Shown: in pieces, positions 9,180 through 19,678 of the stretch
How positions within the stretch are numbered: position 1 is the stretch's first letter
How the letters are laid out: each line of letters starts with the position of its first letter
From: Acidihalobacter_A sp037381185
Lineage (GTDB): Bacteria > Pseudomonadota > Gammaproteobacteria > DSM-5130 > Acidihalobacteraceae
NCBI RefSeq assembly: GCF_037381185.1
Contig: NZ_JARRQY010000006.1
Location: 58,500 to 122,499 of the forward strand
Reading direction: 5' to 3'
DNA length: 64,000 nucleotides
The notes under the pieces: generated by a model
Database searches by the model: none
What the model saw: the letters and a program-made list of their open reading frames with translations, nothing else
What the model was told of the DNA's origin: nothing
Position numbers and translations under genes: made by a program

Positions 9180-9926
9180 TCAGCGTCCGCCGGACACGTC
9201 GATGAAGCTGCCAGTGGTGTAGGACGCTTCGTCCGAAAGCAGCCACAGAATGGCACGTGCGACCTCTTCCGCGTGTCCGCCGCGCTGCATGGGGATGGCG
9301 GATTTGATCCGCTCTACACGATCCGGTTCGCCGCCTGAAGCATGGATGTCCGTGTGGATGACTCCCGGTCGTACGGCATTGACCCGGATTCCGGCTCCGC
9401 CCACTTCCTTTGCCAGCCCGATCGTTAGCGTGTCGATCGCGCCTTTGGACGCGGCATAGTCCACGTATTCGTTCGGCGATCCGAGACAGGCCGCTCTCGA
9501 GGAGACGTTGACGATCGCGCCGCCGGCGCCGCCGCTGAGGGTCGACATTCGCCGCACGGCTTCCCGCGCGCACAGAAAGGAGCCGATCACGTTGATGTTG
9601 AAGACCCGCTGAAGACGATCGGCGGTCATGTTTTCGACCGTTGTCTGCGCTTCCAGAATGCCTGCATTGTTGACCAGTGCGTGCGGAGGGCCGAAAGCGT
9701 CCCCGCAGTGTTTGAATAGCCGCAGTACGTCGGCTTCGCTGCAGACGTCGGCGCGTACCGCGAGCGCTTCCCCACCCAATGCACGCACGTCCTGCAGCAC
9801 TTGTTCCGCGGCGTATTCGTCGTGCCGGTATGAAAAACAGACTGCGTAGCCGCGTTCCGCGGCCAGTCGGGCCGTGGCGGCGCCTATACCGCGGCTGCCG
9901 CCGGTGATAAGTGCGACTTTTGGCAT
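9180..9926 (-). CDS. SDR-family NAD(P)-dependent oxidoreductase
   Basis: This is a classical short-chain dehydrogenase of 248 residues. The Rossmann motif TGGSRGIG is at about residues 8-15, NNAG at about 86-89, and the catalytic Ser-Tyr-Lys set lies in VNVSS and YAASK. A C-terminal FIDVSGGR closes the subunit as in YgfF- and FabG-like enzymes. The substrate cannot be deduced. It lies 91 bp downstream of the racemase gene on the same strand and may be the last gene of a GNAT-racemase-SDR operon. Confidence 0.85.
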   Translation of the reverse strand: MPKVALITGGSRGIGAATARLAAERGYAVCFSYRHDEYAAEQVLQDVRALGGEALAVRADVCSEADVLRLFKHCGDAFGPPHALVNNAGILEAQTTVENMTADRLQRVFNINVIGSFLCAREAVRRMSTLSGGAGGAIVNVSSRAACLGSPNEYVDYAASKGAIDTLTIGLAKEVGGAGIRVNAVRPGVIHTDIHASGGEPDRVERIKSAIPMQRGGHAEEVARAILWLLSDEASYTTGSFIDVSGGR

Positions 9927-10017
9927 GAACAGTTCTCCACTTGGCAGGGATTCCCGCTGTTGTTCAAGAACACACCGTTTAATGCCGCCGGGTGTCCATT
10001 ATTGGCTCTGTGCGTGT

Positions 10018-10716
10018 CTAGTCCGGCTTCAGTGCGAAGTCGACCGCTTTGAACGCATGCAGGTGCGTGGTGTCGTACAGGGGCACCAACGTATCGCATT
10101 GTTTCACAAGCAAGGCAATTTCCGTGCAGCCGAGAATCACGGCTTCGGCGCCGTTCTGCTGCAGATCGGCAATGACTTGTAGATACTCGGCGCGCGAAGC
10201 TTCGGCAACTCGGCCCAGGCACAGTTCGTCGTAGATCACGCGGTGTATGCGCTCCTGATCGGCGGCGCCAGGCAGCCGCACATTCAGGCCGAAGCGTTCG
10301 CGCAGCCGCTCGCGATAGAACGTTTCCTGCATGGTGAAACGGGTGCCGAGAAGTCCAACCTCGCGGACACCGTCTGCCCTCAGGGCCTCGCCGGTCGCGT
10401 CCGCGATGTGCAGCAACGGCATGGAGACGCTGCTCTCGATCAGGTCGGCGACACGATGCATGGTATTGGTGCATAGAACCAGACAGTCGGCGCCCGCGCT
10501 TTCCAGTCTGGCGGCCTCCTGGGCGAGACGCTCGCCCAGCGCCTGCCAATCATCGGCGTGCTGCAACTCGGCGATCTCCGCGAAATCGACGCTGTTCAGC
10601 AGGATGCGTGCGGAATGGAGGCCGCCAAGGCGTTGCTTCACCGTTTCGTTGATCAGGGCATAGTAGGAAGCGGTGGACTCCCAACTCATGCCGCCCAGTA
10701 GTCCCAGGGTTTTCAA
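10018..10716 (-). CDS. Aspartate/glutamate racemase family protein (YgeA-like)
   Basis: The 232-residue protein belongs to the cofactor-independent Asp/Glu racemase superfamily. The N terminus MKTLGLLGGMSWEST is characteristic of YgeA-type racemases. The two catalytic cysteines are present, in LCTNTMH (about residue 82) and in GCTEIALL (about residue 192). Members interconvert L- and D-amino acids through two-base Cys chemistry in the cytoplasm. Broad specificity is typical, so the substrate is uncertain. The start codon overlaps the stop of the upstream double-GNAT gene, indicating translational coupling. Confidence 0.85.
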   Translation of the reverse strand: MKTLGLLGGMSWESTASYYALINETVKQRLGGLHSARILLNSVDFAEIAELQHADDWQALGERLAQEAARLESAGADCLVLCTNTMHRVADLIESSVSMPLLHIADATGEALRADGVREVGLLGTRFTMQETFYRERLRERFGLNVRLPGAADQERIHRVIYDELCLGRVAEASRAEYLQVIADLQQNGAEAVILGCTEIALLVKQCDTLVPLYDTTHLHAFKAVDFALKPD

Positions 10717-11624
10717 GCGCTTGCCTCCTGTTGGACCTGTTTCCGGTTCCCGGGCCAGTACATACCCTCGCAGCCCGGCGCAGTGCGTTCAAATCCGAAT
10801 GTTTCGTAAAACTCCGGCACGTTGGCGAGCAGGGAAATGTATGCGTCGGGCGGCGCACTGCGATCGAGATACTTCATGATCTCGTCCATCACCTGATGGT
10901 CCAACCCTTCTCCTTGTATGTCGGGGTCGACCGCAACGTCGGTAATGACGAAGTAGCAGCCGCCGTCGCCGACCACGCGGCCCATCCCGACGAGACGCCC
11001 GCGTCGATACAGCGATACCGCGAACAGGCCGCGCGGCAGGCCGAGCGCGGCGGCTTCCGCAGAGTGCGTGCCCAGGCCTGCGCGGGTACGCAGTTCCAGA
11101 TATTCATCGATGGCCGGAGGGGCGTAGCTGATCCGGATCTGCTCGTCGGAAGCGTCCGTGCCCGGCGCCGCCATGTCGGGGATCAGGCGCTTGCCCAGTC
11201 CTAGCGCGGCGTCGGGGCTGTAGCCCAAACGCCGGTAGAACTCGACGACGGTCGCGTTGCCGGCGCGAATCTGCAGGTTGACCTTGGGGCAGCCGCGCCC
11301 CATGAGCAGCGTTTCGGCTGCATCCACCATGCGGCGTCCGTAACCCTTGCCGCGTAATTCGGGGTCGACGGCAAGATAGTTCAGCCAGCCGCGATGGCCC
11401 TCGTAGCCGGCCATGACGCTGGCGACCAGACGGTTGCCGATCTCGCCGATCAGAAAGCCCGCGGCATCGACGTCCAGCTTGCGTTGGATGTCGGTCGCCG
11501 GATCATTCCACGGAACCACCAGAGCGCAGGCGTTCCAGAGTCTGATGACGTCTGCGCCGTCGCCGGGAATATAGGCGCGAATCCGCAGTTCGGAGTTGGG
11601 GGGCGAAAGAGGTGCGTGATCCAT
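10713..11624 (-). CDS. Two-domain GNAT N-acetyltransferase (YpeA-like domain plus second GNAT)
   Basis: This 303-residue protein appears to be two GNAT domains in tandem. The first (about 10-150) resembles YpeA-type acetyltransferases, with the acetyl-CoA loop in DPELRGKGYGRRMVDAAE and the family run FYRRLGYSPD. The second (about 160-290) has VAVDPDIQGEGLDHQVMDEI, a variant pyrophosphate loop, and ends FYETFGFERT. Such pairs may acetylate different amines or use one domain for binding. Substrates are unknown. It overlaps the racemase start by 4 nt, so the two products are probably coordinated. A decayed third GNAT gene lies immediately upstream. Confidence 0.8.
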   Translation of the reverse strand: MDHAPLSPPNSELRIRAYIPGDGADVIRLWNACALVVPWNDPATDIQRKLDVDAAGFLIGEIGNRLVASVMAGYEGHRGWLNYLAVDPELRGKGYGRRMVDAAETLLMGRGCPKVNLQIRAGNATVVEFYRRLGYSPDAALGLGKRLIPDMAAPGTDASDEQIRISYAPPAIDEYLELRTRAGLGTHSAEAAALGLPRGLFAVSLYRRGRLVGMGRVVGDGGCYFVITDVAVDPDIQGEGLDHQVMDEIMKYLDRSAPPDAYISLLANVPEFYETFGFERTAPGCEGMYWPGNRKQVQQEASA

Positions 11625-11680
11625 GGCCTTGTTTCTTGTCGTCTCCTTGTAGGGTGAGGGGACATAGCTGCAAGAGGTGC

Positions 11681-12086
11681 TTACAGAGAGCGGATGAAAA
11701 CGTGTTGCAGCTTTTCCAGCTGGAAACCGAGTCCTTGGTAGAAGGCGTGCGCTCCGGCGCGTTCCATACGGCCGCGAACCCGGAGCTGGCCCGGTCCGCG
11801 GCCTGGAGTACCAGGCGTTTGCCCAATCCTTGCTCTCGACTGTGCCCGGACACGATCAGTCCGGCGATTTCGGCGCCGAAGCCGCTTTCGAGACGTAAGG
11901 TGCGCATGACGTGTGTCCACCCCAGCAGCTCGACATCGTCGCAGAACACGTATACCGCATGTTCCGATGAGTCCTCAACGGCCTGGAGTGGCCGGCGCAT
12001 GAGTGCAGAGTGCCCAGCTGCGTGGAAAGCCGGGGCAGGGCAGGAGCATCGTCGGGTCGTGCCGCGCGGAGGTTTATTGGGGGCAT
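11681..12086 (-). pseudogene. Frameshifted GNAT acetyltransferase remnant
   Basis: Three consecutive minus-strand frames together give a GNAT protein. The N terminus starts at the ATG at 12086 (MPPINLRAARPDDAPAL). A middle piece from about 12000 reads MRRPLQAVEDSSEHAVYVF and continues through the acetyl-CoA loop REQGLGKRLV. The C terminus ending at 11681 reads GAHAFYQGLGFQLEKLQHVF. At least two frameshifts are needed, and the joins seem short of several residues, which suggests small deletions rather than simple sequencing errors. It sits just upstream of the intact double-GNAT gene. Confidence 0.7.
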
Positions 12087-12332
12087 TCGGTCGATCCTGC
12101 CATGAGTAGGAGCTGATTCTGTTCGGGGCGAATCGTCACCGTACAACGGCATGAACGCGAAGATCGTGCTACATATTGAGGCGTCGCCACCAAAATCGCA
12201 CCGCTGTGGTGCGAGCCTGCGTCAAGTCATGTGCTTCTGATGCGCTGTAAACGCGCTGGTCCGAAGTTTGCTTGTGTGCTGCGCGTTGCGATGGCTGGGT
12301 CGGGAGTGTGAAATGTATCCCGCCGCGGTTCG

Positions 12333-12361
12333 TTGACAGTCTACGGGGGGCTCCCTACTAT
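12333..12361 (+). promoter_or_regulatory. Strong sigma-70 promoter for the opp operon
   Basis: TTGACA (12333-12338), a 17-bp spacer and TACTAT (12356-12361) give 6/6 and 5/6 matches at ideal spacing. Transcription would start near 12368, leaving a leader of about 135 nt before oppA. The rest of the 12087-12504 interval shows nothing else I can identify. Confidence 0.8.
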
Positions 12362-12504
12362 GCGCCCGTTTTGTCCGAGAAGCCTGTTTCTTCATGGTGA
12401 TGATTTTCATGAAGGAACTTAACTAGAGGTTGGCTGTCGAGCACCGGATTTTATCCGGGGACGGAAATTTCCACGGACCCTTAATAACAAAGGATGACGC
12501 CACG

Positions 12505-14133
12505 ATGATTAAATGCTCCAGGATCGTCGCTGTAGTAAGTCTGTTGGCTGCTATGAGCATCGCCGCATTCACCAGTGCTCAGGCCGCGGATGTGCCGGCC
12601 GGTGCGCAGCTCGCTGCCAAACAGGTGCTGGTCAAGAACAACAGCGCCGAACCGGGCACGCTGGACCCGCAGAAGGTCGAAGGCGTGCCGGCGAGCAATA
12701 TTTCCCTGGATCTTTTCGTCGGCCTGACCCTCGAAGCGCCTGACGGCTCGATCGTTCCGGGCGTGGCCAAGAGCTGGACGATCAGCAAGAATCACTTCGT
12801 CTACACCTTCCATTTGCGCAAGGACGCACGCTGGTCCAACGGCAAGCCCGTGACCGCCGAGGATTTCGTCTACGGCATGCGCCGCGGCGTCGACCCCAAA
12901 CTGGCCTCCGCCTACGCCTACTTCCTGTATCCGATCAAGAACGCCAAGGCGATCAACGACGGCAAGCTGCCGCTCAAGGATCTGGCCGTGAAGGCACTGG
13001 ACGCGCACACGCTGCAGATCACGCTGAAGGAGCCGGCGCCGTATTTCCTGCAGATCGTCAGTCAGCCGGCCACTTTCCCCGCCTACAAGCCAAGTATCGA
13101 GAAGTGGGGCAACAAGTTCACGCAGCCTGGCCATCTGGTGTCCAACGGCGCCTATGAACTCAAGAGCTGGGTGGTCAACGGCCATATCACGCTGGTCAAG
13201 AATCCCTACTACTGGGGCGCCAAGCATGTGGTGATCAAGGAAGTGAAGTATCTGCCGATCGTCGACAGCAACACTTCCATGCAGATGGTCGAGTCCGGTC
13301 AGTCGGACTGGACCTATACCATCCCCTCCAGCCAGTACAAGACCCTCAAGGCCAAGTACGGTAGTCAGATCGTGACCAAGCCCTACCTCGGCCTGTACTA
13401 CTACGACCTAAACATGCAGAAGCCGCCGTTCAAGGGCAGTCTGGCGCTGCGCAAGGCGCTGTCGCTGGCGGTGGATCGCGTCGCGCTGACCAAGTACGTG
13501 CTCGGCCAGGGCCAGATCCCGGCCTACAACTTCGTCCCCAAGGGTACCGCCGGCATCAATTTCATTCAGTACGGCTGGTCCGACTGGTCGAACAGCAAGC
13601 GTATCGCCGAGGCACAGAAACTGTATAAGGAAGCGGGCTACTCCAAGGCGAACCCGCTCAAGATCACGATCCTCTACAACACCAACGCCGATCACAAGAA
13701 GATAGCCCTGGCGCTAGCGTCCATGTGGAAGCAGGCCTTGGGCGTCCAGGTCAGCCTGGAGAACGAGGAGTGGAAGGTCTTCCTCAGGGATCGTCAGGAG
13801 GGCAACTTCGTGGTCGCCCGTGACGGCTGGATCGGTGACTACGATTATGCGACGACCTTTACCGATCTTTTCCGCTGCGGCGTGGCGCAGAACAACTCGC
13901 ATTACTGCAATGCCAAGTACGATGCTCTGGTCGAGAAGGCCGCCAACAGCGACAGCGAGGCCCAGCGCGTGAAGTTCTATACCGAGGCCGAGCGCATGGC
14001 GATGAACGACTATCCGATCATCCCGATCTTCCAGTACGTCGCCTTGCACTTCAGAAGCAAAAATCTCCGTGGCTACGTAGGCAATCCGCTCGACCACAAC
14101 CACTCCGCTGACTGGTACTTCGTCAAGAACTGA
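12505..14133 (+). CDS. oppA: Oligopeptide ABC transporter, periplasmic binding protein
   Basis: This is a family 5 solute-binding protein of 542 residues, the OppA/DppA size class. The ATG at 12505 begins a clean Sec signal (MIKCSRIVAVVSLLAAMSIA, cleavage near AQA-AD) and has AAGGA about 11 nt upstream; an upstream in-frame start at 12430 would bury the signal. The mature protein has the family landmarks LDPQKVEGVPASN, KDARWSNGKPVTAEDFVYG and DGWIGDYDYATTF. It should capture peptides and deliver them to OppBC. A strong stem-loop follows the gene. Confidence 0.93.
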   Translation: MIKCSRIVAVVSLLAAMSIAAFTSAQAADVPAGAQLAAKQVLVKNNSAEPGTLDPQKVEGVPASNISLDLFVGLTLEAPDGSIVPGVAKSWTISKNHFVYTFHLRKDARWSNGKPVTAEDFVYGMRRGVDPKLASAYAYFLYPIKNAKAINDGKLPLKDLAVKALDAHTLQITLKEPAPYFLQIVSQPATFPAYKPSIEKWGNKFTQPGHLVSNGAYELKSWVVNGHITLVKNPYYWGAKHVVIKEVKYLPIVDSNTSMQMVESGQSDWTYTIPSSQYKTLKAKYGSQIVTKPYLGLYYYDLNMQKPPFKGSLALRKALSLAVDRVALTKYVLGQGQIPAYNFVPKGTAGINFIQYGWSDWSNSKRIAEAQKLYKEAGYSKANPLKITILYNTNADHKKIALALASMWKQALGVQVSLENEEWKVFLRDRQEGNFVVARDGWIGDYDYATTFTDLFRCGVAQNNSHYCNAKYDALVEKAANSDSEAQRVKFYTEAERMAMNDYPIIPIFQYVALHFRSKNLRGYVGNPLDHNHSADWYFVKN

Positions 14134-14140
14134 GTCGGAA

Positions 14141-14166
14141 CGCGGGCCGGTAATCGCCGGCCCGCG
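14141..14166 (+). other. Intercistronic stem-loop between oppA and oppB
   Basis: CGCGGGCCGG (14141-14150) and CCGGCCCGCG (14157-14166) form a perfect 10-bp GC stem with a 6-nt loop. No T-tract follows, so it is unlikely to be a full terminator. It probably stabilises the oppA end of the mRNA or causes partial termination, favouring binding-protein synthesis. Confidence 0.8.
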
Positions 14167-14199
14167 GCCTACCGCAACCGACCTGGGTCATATATAAAG

Positions 14200-15120
14200 A
14201 TGCTTTCCTACACGATCCGGCGAATACTCGGCGCGATCCCGACGCTGTTCGTCCTCGTTACGCTGTGTTTTTTCATGATTCGCCTGGCACCCGGCGGTCC
14301 ATTCGAGGGGGAGCGCAATCTGCCTCCGCAGATCAAGGCGAACCTGCTTGAGAAGTACCACATGGATCAGCCGCTGTATAAGCAGTACTTCAGTTATCTG
14401 GACGATCTGCTGCACGGTGACCTGGGACCCTCGTTCAAGTATCAGGACTGGACCGTCAACCAGCTGATCGCAAAAGGTTTTCCGGTATCGCTCAAGATCG
14501 GTCTCTGGGCCATGTTCTGGGCGTTGTTGCTGGGTCTGGCGCTGGGCAGCATCGCGGCATTGCGCCAGAACAGTTGGCTGGACTATGCCGTCATGGGTTT
14601 GTCGATGTCCGGCGTCTCTATTCCGAATTTCGTCACCGCGCCGCTGATGGTGCTGGTGTTCGCGTTGATGCTGCACTGGCTGCCGGCAGGCGGTTGGGGA
14701 CATGGCGGGCTGTACAACATATTGCTGCCCGTCATCGCGCTGGCTCTGCCGCAGATCGCCATCATCGCGCGAATCATGCGCGGGAGTATGATCGAGGTGC
14801 TCAGCAGCAACTATATCCGTACCGCCCGCGCCAAAGGGCTGAGAACCAGCACGATCGTGTTGCGGCATGCGCTGCGCCCGGCATTGATGCCAGTGGTGTC
14901 CTATCTCGGGCCGGCGATGGCCGCGGTGCTGACAGGGTCGGTCGTGATCGAGCAGATTTTCGGTCTGCCCGGCGTCGGCACCATTTTCGTGCAATCCGCC
15001 ACCAACCGCGATTACACCACGGTGCTGGGGCTGGTCATTCTGGTCGGTGTCCTGGTGGTCGCCTTCAATCTGATCGTCGACATTCTGTACGCCGTGCTCG
15101 ATCCGAAGATTCGTTACTGA
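14200..15120 (+). CDS. oppB: Oligopeptide ABC transporter permease
   Basis: OppB forms half of the transmembrane channel of the peptide importer. The 306-residue protein starts MLSYTIRRILGAIPTLF, the usual first membrane helix of this family, followed by a large periplasmic loop and five more helices. The coupling (EAA) segment is TARAKGLRTSTIVLRHALRPALMP in the last cytoplasmic loop. It begins 66 bp after oppA, past the intercistronic hairpin, and its stop overlaps the oppC start (TGATG). Confidence 0.94.
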   Translation: MLSYTIRRILGAIPTLFVLVTLCFFMIRLAPGGPFEGERNLPPQIKANLLEKYHMDQPLYKQYFSYLDDLLHGDLGPSFKYQDWTVNQLIAKGFPVSLKIGLWAMFWALLLGLALGSIAALRQNSWLDYAVMGLSMSGVSIPNFVTAPLMVLVFALMLHWLPAGGWGHGGLYNILLPVIALALPQIAIIARIMRGSMIEVLSSNYIRTARAKGLRTSTIVLRHALRPALMPVVSYLGPAMAAVLTGSVVIEQIFGLPGVGTIFVQSATNRDYTTVLGLVILVGVLVVAFNLIVDILYAVLDPKIRY

Positions 15121-16070
15121 TGCCGATGCCCAACCAAACCGTCAACGAGCAGCGCACTGGTCTGGGACAACCCGGCACGGCGGAACTGCGTGATTTCTCC
15201 GAACGGCTGCAGCAGGACGTGCAGGGACGCAGCCTTTGGGTCGACGCCAGGCGGCGTTTTTTCCGCAACAAGGCGGCGATGGCCGCGGTGGTCATCCTGG
15301 CCGTCATCGTGGTCGCCGTCTTGATCGGGCCTTTGTTCAGTCCCTACGGTTTCACGGACACGGACTGGGGAGCGATTTTCCACCCGCCAAGCCTGGCCAA
15401 CGGACATATCTTCGGTACAGACGACTTGGGCCGCGACGTGTTCGTGCGCACCATGATGGGCGGACGCATCACGCTGCTGATAGGCCTGATCTCGAGCCTG
15501 GTCAGCATCGTCATCGGAGTGGCCTACGGTTCCGTCGCCGGGTTCTTCGGCGGCCGGGTCGACGGATTCATGATGCGCATCGTGGACATTCTGTATTCGA
15601 TGCCCTTCCTGTTCTTCGTGATTCTGCTGATGACCTTCTTCGGGCGCAATTTCATTCTGCTGTTCGTGGCCATCGGCGCCATTACCTGGCTGGACATGTC
15701 CCGTATCGTCCGTGGCCAGACGCTGACACTCAAGAGCAAGGAGTTCATCGAGGCGGCCTATGCCTGCGGCGTGGGCAAGCCGACGATCATTCGCCGCCAC
15801 GTGGTGCCCAACCTGCTCGGCGTCGTGGTGATCTACGCTACGCTTACCGTGCCCACCGTCATTCTGACCTCTGCCTTCCTGAGTTTTCTCGGTCTGGGCG
15901 TGCAGGAGCCGATGACGAGCTGGGGCGTGTTGGTCAACGATGGCGCGAGCAACATGGGGACCGCTTGGTGGACGCTGGTGTTCCCGGCCGGAATGCTGAC
16001 CTCGACCTTGTATTGCTTCAATTTCATCGGCGATGGCTTGCGCGACGCGCTGGACCCGAAGGATCGTTGA
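15120..16070 (+). CDS. oppC: Oligopeptide ABC transporter permease
   Basis: OppC is the second channel subunit. I place the start at the ATG at 15120, which shares a base with the oppB stop and gives 316 residues. The protein has a hydrophilic N-terminal tail of about 45 residues, a first membrane helix (AAVVILAVIVVAVLIGPLF), the family motif GTDDLGRDVFVR, and a C-terminal five-helix permease domain with the coupling segment EAAYACGVGKPTIIRRHVVPN. The order oppABCDF is the classical one, with very short spacers. Confidence 0.94.
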   Translation: MPMPNQTVNEQRTGLGQPGTAELRDFSERLQQDVQGRSLWVDARRRFFRNKAAMAAVVILAVIVVAVLIGPLFSPYGFTDTDWGAIFHPPSLANGHIFGTDDLGRDVFVRTMMGGRITLLIGLISSLVSIVIGVAYGSVAGFFGGRVDGFMMRIVDILYSMPFLFFVILLMTFFGRNFILLFVAIGAITWLDMSRIVRGQTLTLKSKEFIEAAYACGVGKPTIIRRHVVPNLLGVVVIYATLTVPTVILTSAFLSFLGLGVQEPMTSWGVLVNDGASNMGTAWWTLVFPAGMLTSTLYCFNFIGDGLRDALDPKDR

Positions 16071-16077
16071 GGGATAC

Positions 16078-17042
<965 letters not shown>

Positions 17043-17046
<4 letters not shown>

Positions 17047-18029
17047 ACCAGCCCTTGCTCAAGGTCGACAACCTGCAGGTGCGTTTTACGGTGAACCGTA
17101 ATCGCCGCTGGCCCTGGGAGGCGCCGCAGACGCTGAAGGCGGTCGACGGCGTCAGCTTCGAACTCTATCCGGGCGAAACCCTGGGGGTGGTCGGCGAATC
17201 GGGTTGCGGAAAGTCGACGCTGGCACGGGCCATTCTGGGGTTGCTGCCGGCGCAGGGCGGGCAGGTCTCCTGGCTGGGCGAGGATCTGCTCGGTCTCGAC
17301 CGCCGCGGGTGGAAGAATAAACGCCGGGAACTGCAGATTATCTTTCAGGATCCGCTGGCCTCGCTGAATCCTCGCATGACCATTGGAGAGATCATCGCGG
17401 AACCCTTGCGCAGTCTGCGTCCCGACGTGCCGCGCGAAGAGGTCAAGCGCAAGGTCCGGGAGACCATGCAGCTGGTGGGCCTGCTGCCGAATCAGATCAA
17501 CCGCTACCCGCACGAGTTCTCCGGCGGTCAATGCCAGCGCATCGGCATCGCTCGTGCGCTTATCGTCGACCCCAAGCTTATCGTCTGCGACGAACCCGTC
17601 AGTGCGTTGGACGTCTCGATCCAGGCGCAGATCGTGAACCTGCTCAAGGATCTGCAGAGCAGGCTCGATCTCACCCTGATCTTCATAGCGCATGACCTGA
17701 GTATCGTGGAGCACATCAGTGACCGCGTCATGGTGATGTATCTCGGCCATGTCATGGAACTTGCACCCAAGCGCAGGTTGTATCGCGAGCCGCGTCATCC
17801 TTATACCCAGGCGCTGCTTTCGGCCGTGCCTATTCCGGATCCCGAGCTGGAGCGCAACAAGACGATACAACTGTTGCCCGGCGACTTGCCGTCGCCGATC
17901 AACCCGCCCAGCGGCTGCGTTTTCCGCACCCGCTGTCCGCGGGCGATAGAAGCATGTGCCGGCGAAGTACCGGCATTGCGCGCCATCGACGACGAGATTC
18001 GCGTGGCGTGTATACGCGTGGAGCAGTGA
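17043..18029 (+). CDS. oppF: Oligopeptide ABC transporter ATP-binding protein
   Basis: OppF pairs with OppD. The 328-residue protein has Walker A (GESGCGKSTLARAIL), Q-loop (IFQDPLASLNPRMT), signature (FSGGQCQRIGIARAL), Walker B (KLIVCDEPVSALD), the switch His (AHDLS) and the C-terminal Cys-rich extension GCVFRTRCPRAIEAC. It starts at the ATG overlapping the oppD stop. It is the last opp gene; 138 bp separate it from livG. Confidence 0.94.
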
Positions 18030-18041
18030 ACTCCGCGCATT

Positions 18042-18070
18042 TTGACTGAATCGTCCTGTCCCGATGTGAT
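18042..18070 (+). promoter_or_regulatory. Candidate promoter for the liv operon
   Basis: TTGACT (18042-18047), a 17-bp spacer and TGTGAT (18065-18070) match consensus 5/6 and 4/6. It lies 98 bp upstream of livG in the gap after oppF, so the liv genes can be transcribed separately from opp. I see no terminator in the gap, so read-through is also possible. Confidence 0.45.
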
Positions 18071-18167
18071 GTCCGGGCGGAGCGAGGACGGGTTCGGCGC
18101 TGAAGGCAGGCACCGAGCAACGATAACCATGGCTGCCTAGCGGCCACAGAAGGAACGCGAGTGACTC

Positions 18168-18938
18168 ATGCTCGAAGTAAAGGAACTCGGTAAGGAGTTC
18201 GGCGGGCTGAAAGCGATTGATGGTGTTTCGTTCCAGATTCGCAAGAACACCATCACCGGCCTGATCGGACCCAACGGGGCAGGCAAGACCACCCTGTTCA
18301 ATACCATCGCGGGGGTGTTTGCACCTACACGGGGTGAAATCCTGTTCAAGGGCGAACGTATACAGGGACTGGCGCCACATCGCATCTTCCACAAAGGTTT
18401 GGTGCGCACGTTCCAGATTCCGCGTCCATTTCCGGACATGACGGTTCTGGAAAACCTGCTGGTGGTGCCGGCAGGACAGAGCGGTGAGCGGTTCTGGAAC
18501 AACTGGTTCAGACCGGGCAAGGTGCGCGAGGAAGAACGCGAGCTGCACGACAAGGCGTGCGAAATCGCCGAGTTTCTGAACCTCACGCGAGTGCTCAATC
18601 TGCAGAGCAAGAACCTGTCCGGAGGTCAGCAGAAGCTGGTCGAAATCGGTCGTGCCCTGATGGCCGATCCGGAGATGATCCTCCTCGACGAGCCTGGCGC
18701 CGGCGTCAACCCGAGCCTGCTGGCTGAAATCATCGAACGCATCAGCGAACTGCATGCGCGCGGCATTACCTTCCTACTGATCGAGCACAACATGGATATG
18801 GTCATGAATCTGTGTGATCCGATTCTGGTCATGGCCAACGGCAGGCTGTTGATGGAAGGCAGTGCCGATGAAGTGCGCACGGATCCGCGTGTACTGGACG
18901 CCTATCTGGGCGGCGAACCCGAGCTGGTGGAGGCGTGA
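18168..18938 (+). CDS. livG: Branched-chain amino acid-type ABC transporter ATPase
   Basis: This is a LivG-type ATPase of 256 residues. Walker A is GPNGAGKTTLFNTIAG, signature LSGGQQKLVEIGRAL, Walker B MILLDEPGAGVNP, and the C-terminal LivG-specific tail ends VLDAYLGGEPELVEA. The residues RTFQIPRPFPDMTVLENLL form the Q-loop region. It partners with LivF in the hydrophobic amino acid uptake family, whose members also carry amides or urea, so the substrate is not certain. Its stop overlaps the livF start. Confidence 0.92.
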   Translation: MLEVKELGKEFGGLKAIDGVSFQIRKNTITGLIGPNGAGKTTLFNTIAGVFAPTRGEILFKGERIQGLAPHRIFHKGLVRTFQIPRPFPDMTVLENLLVVPAGQSGERFWNNWFRPGKVREEERELHDKACEIAEFLNLTRVLNLQSKNLSGGQQKLVEIGRALMADPEMILLDEPGAGVNPSLLAEIIERISELHARGITFLLIEHNMDMVMNLCDPILVMANGRLLMEGSADEVRTDPRVLDAYLGGEPELVEA

Positions 18939-19678
18939 TGACCGAGCAGAACCGCGAAACCGTATTGCGCGTCTCGACCCTGGAGGCCGGCTACACGCCG
19001 GGAGTGCCGATCCTGCGCGGCACCGATATCGTCGTGAATACCGGCGAAATCGTCACCGTGCTCGGCCCCAACGGCGCCGGTAAGTCCACCCTGATCAAGG
19101 CCATTGCCGGGCTGGTTCCGGTATTCAGCGGCAGCGTCAACCTGCTCGGCAAGGACATCACCGGGCTTGCGCCGCATCGCATGGTTGCAGCCGGTGTCGG
19201 CTACGTGCCGCAGGTGAACAACGTGTTCGCCAAGCTGACCGTGGAGGAGAATCTCGAAATGGGGGCCTACACGCGCAAGCACGGCGTCGAAGAGCGCCTC
19301 GAGGCGACCTACCGGTTGTTTCCCGATCTGGCGCGCCTGCGCCATCACCCGGCCGGCAAGCTTTCCGGTGGCCAGCGCCAGATGGTAGCGTTCGGCCGAG
19401 CCCTGATGGTCGAACCCAAGCTGCTGATGCTGGATGAACCTTCGGCGGGTCTGTCGCCCAAACTGGTCGGCATGGTGTTTGAAAACGTTCAGGAAGTGCG
19501 CGACTCCGGGGTGACCATCCTGATGGTCGAGCAGAACGCGAAGGCCGGTCTGATGATTTCGGACCGCGGCTACGTTCTCGCCGAGGGCAAGGAACAACTC
19601 GAAGACCGCGCCGATGCGTTGCTGAAAAATCCCGAGGTCGGCGAACTCTACCTCGGCTCAAAGGGAGGCCTGCTATGA
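18938..19678 (+). CDS. livF: Branched-chain amino acid-type ABC transporter ATPase
   Basis: LivF is the second ATPase. The ATG at 18938 shares a base with the livG stop (a GTG one codon earlier is possible) and gives 246 residues. It has Walker A GPNGAGKSTLIKAIAG, the family run VPQVNNVFAKLTVEENLEMG, signature LSGGQRQMVAFGRAL and Walker B LLMLDEPSAGLSP. It overlaps livH by 4 nt. Placing both ATPases before the permeases is less usual than livHMGF but common in other proteobacterial urea and amide transport loci. Confidence 0.92.
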   Translation: MTEQNRETVLRVSTLEAGYTPGVPILRGTDIVVNTGEIVTVLGPNGAGKSTLIKAIAGLVPVFSGSVNLLGKDITGLAPHRMVAAGVGYVPQVNNVFAKLTVEENLEMGAYTRKHGVEERLEATYRLFPDLARLRHHPAGKLSGGQRQMVAFGRALMVEPKLLMLDEPSAGLSPKLVGMVFENVQEVRDSGVTILMVEQNAKAGLMISDRGYVLAEGKEQLEDRADALLKNPEVGELYLGSKGGLL

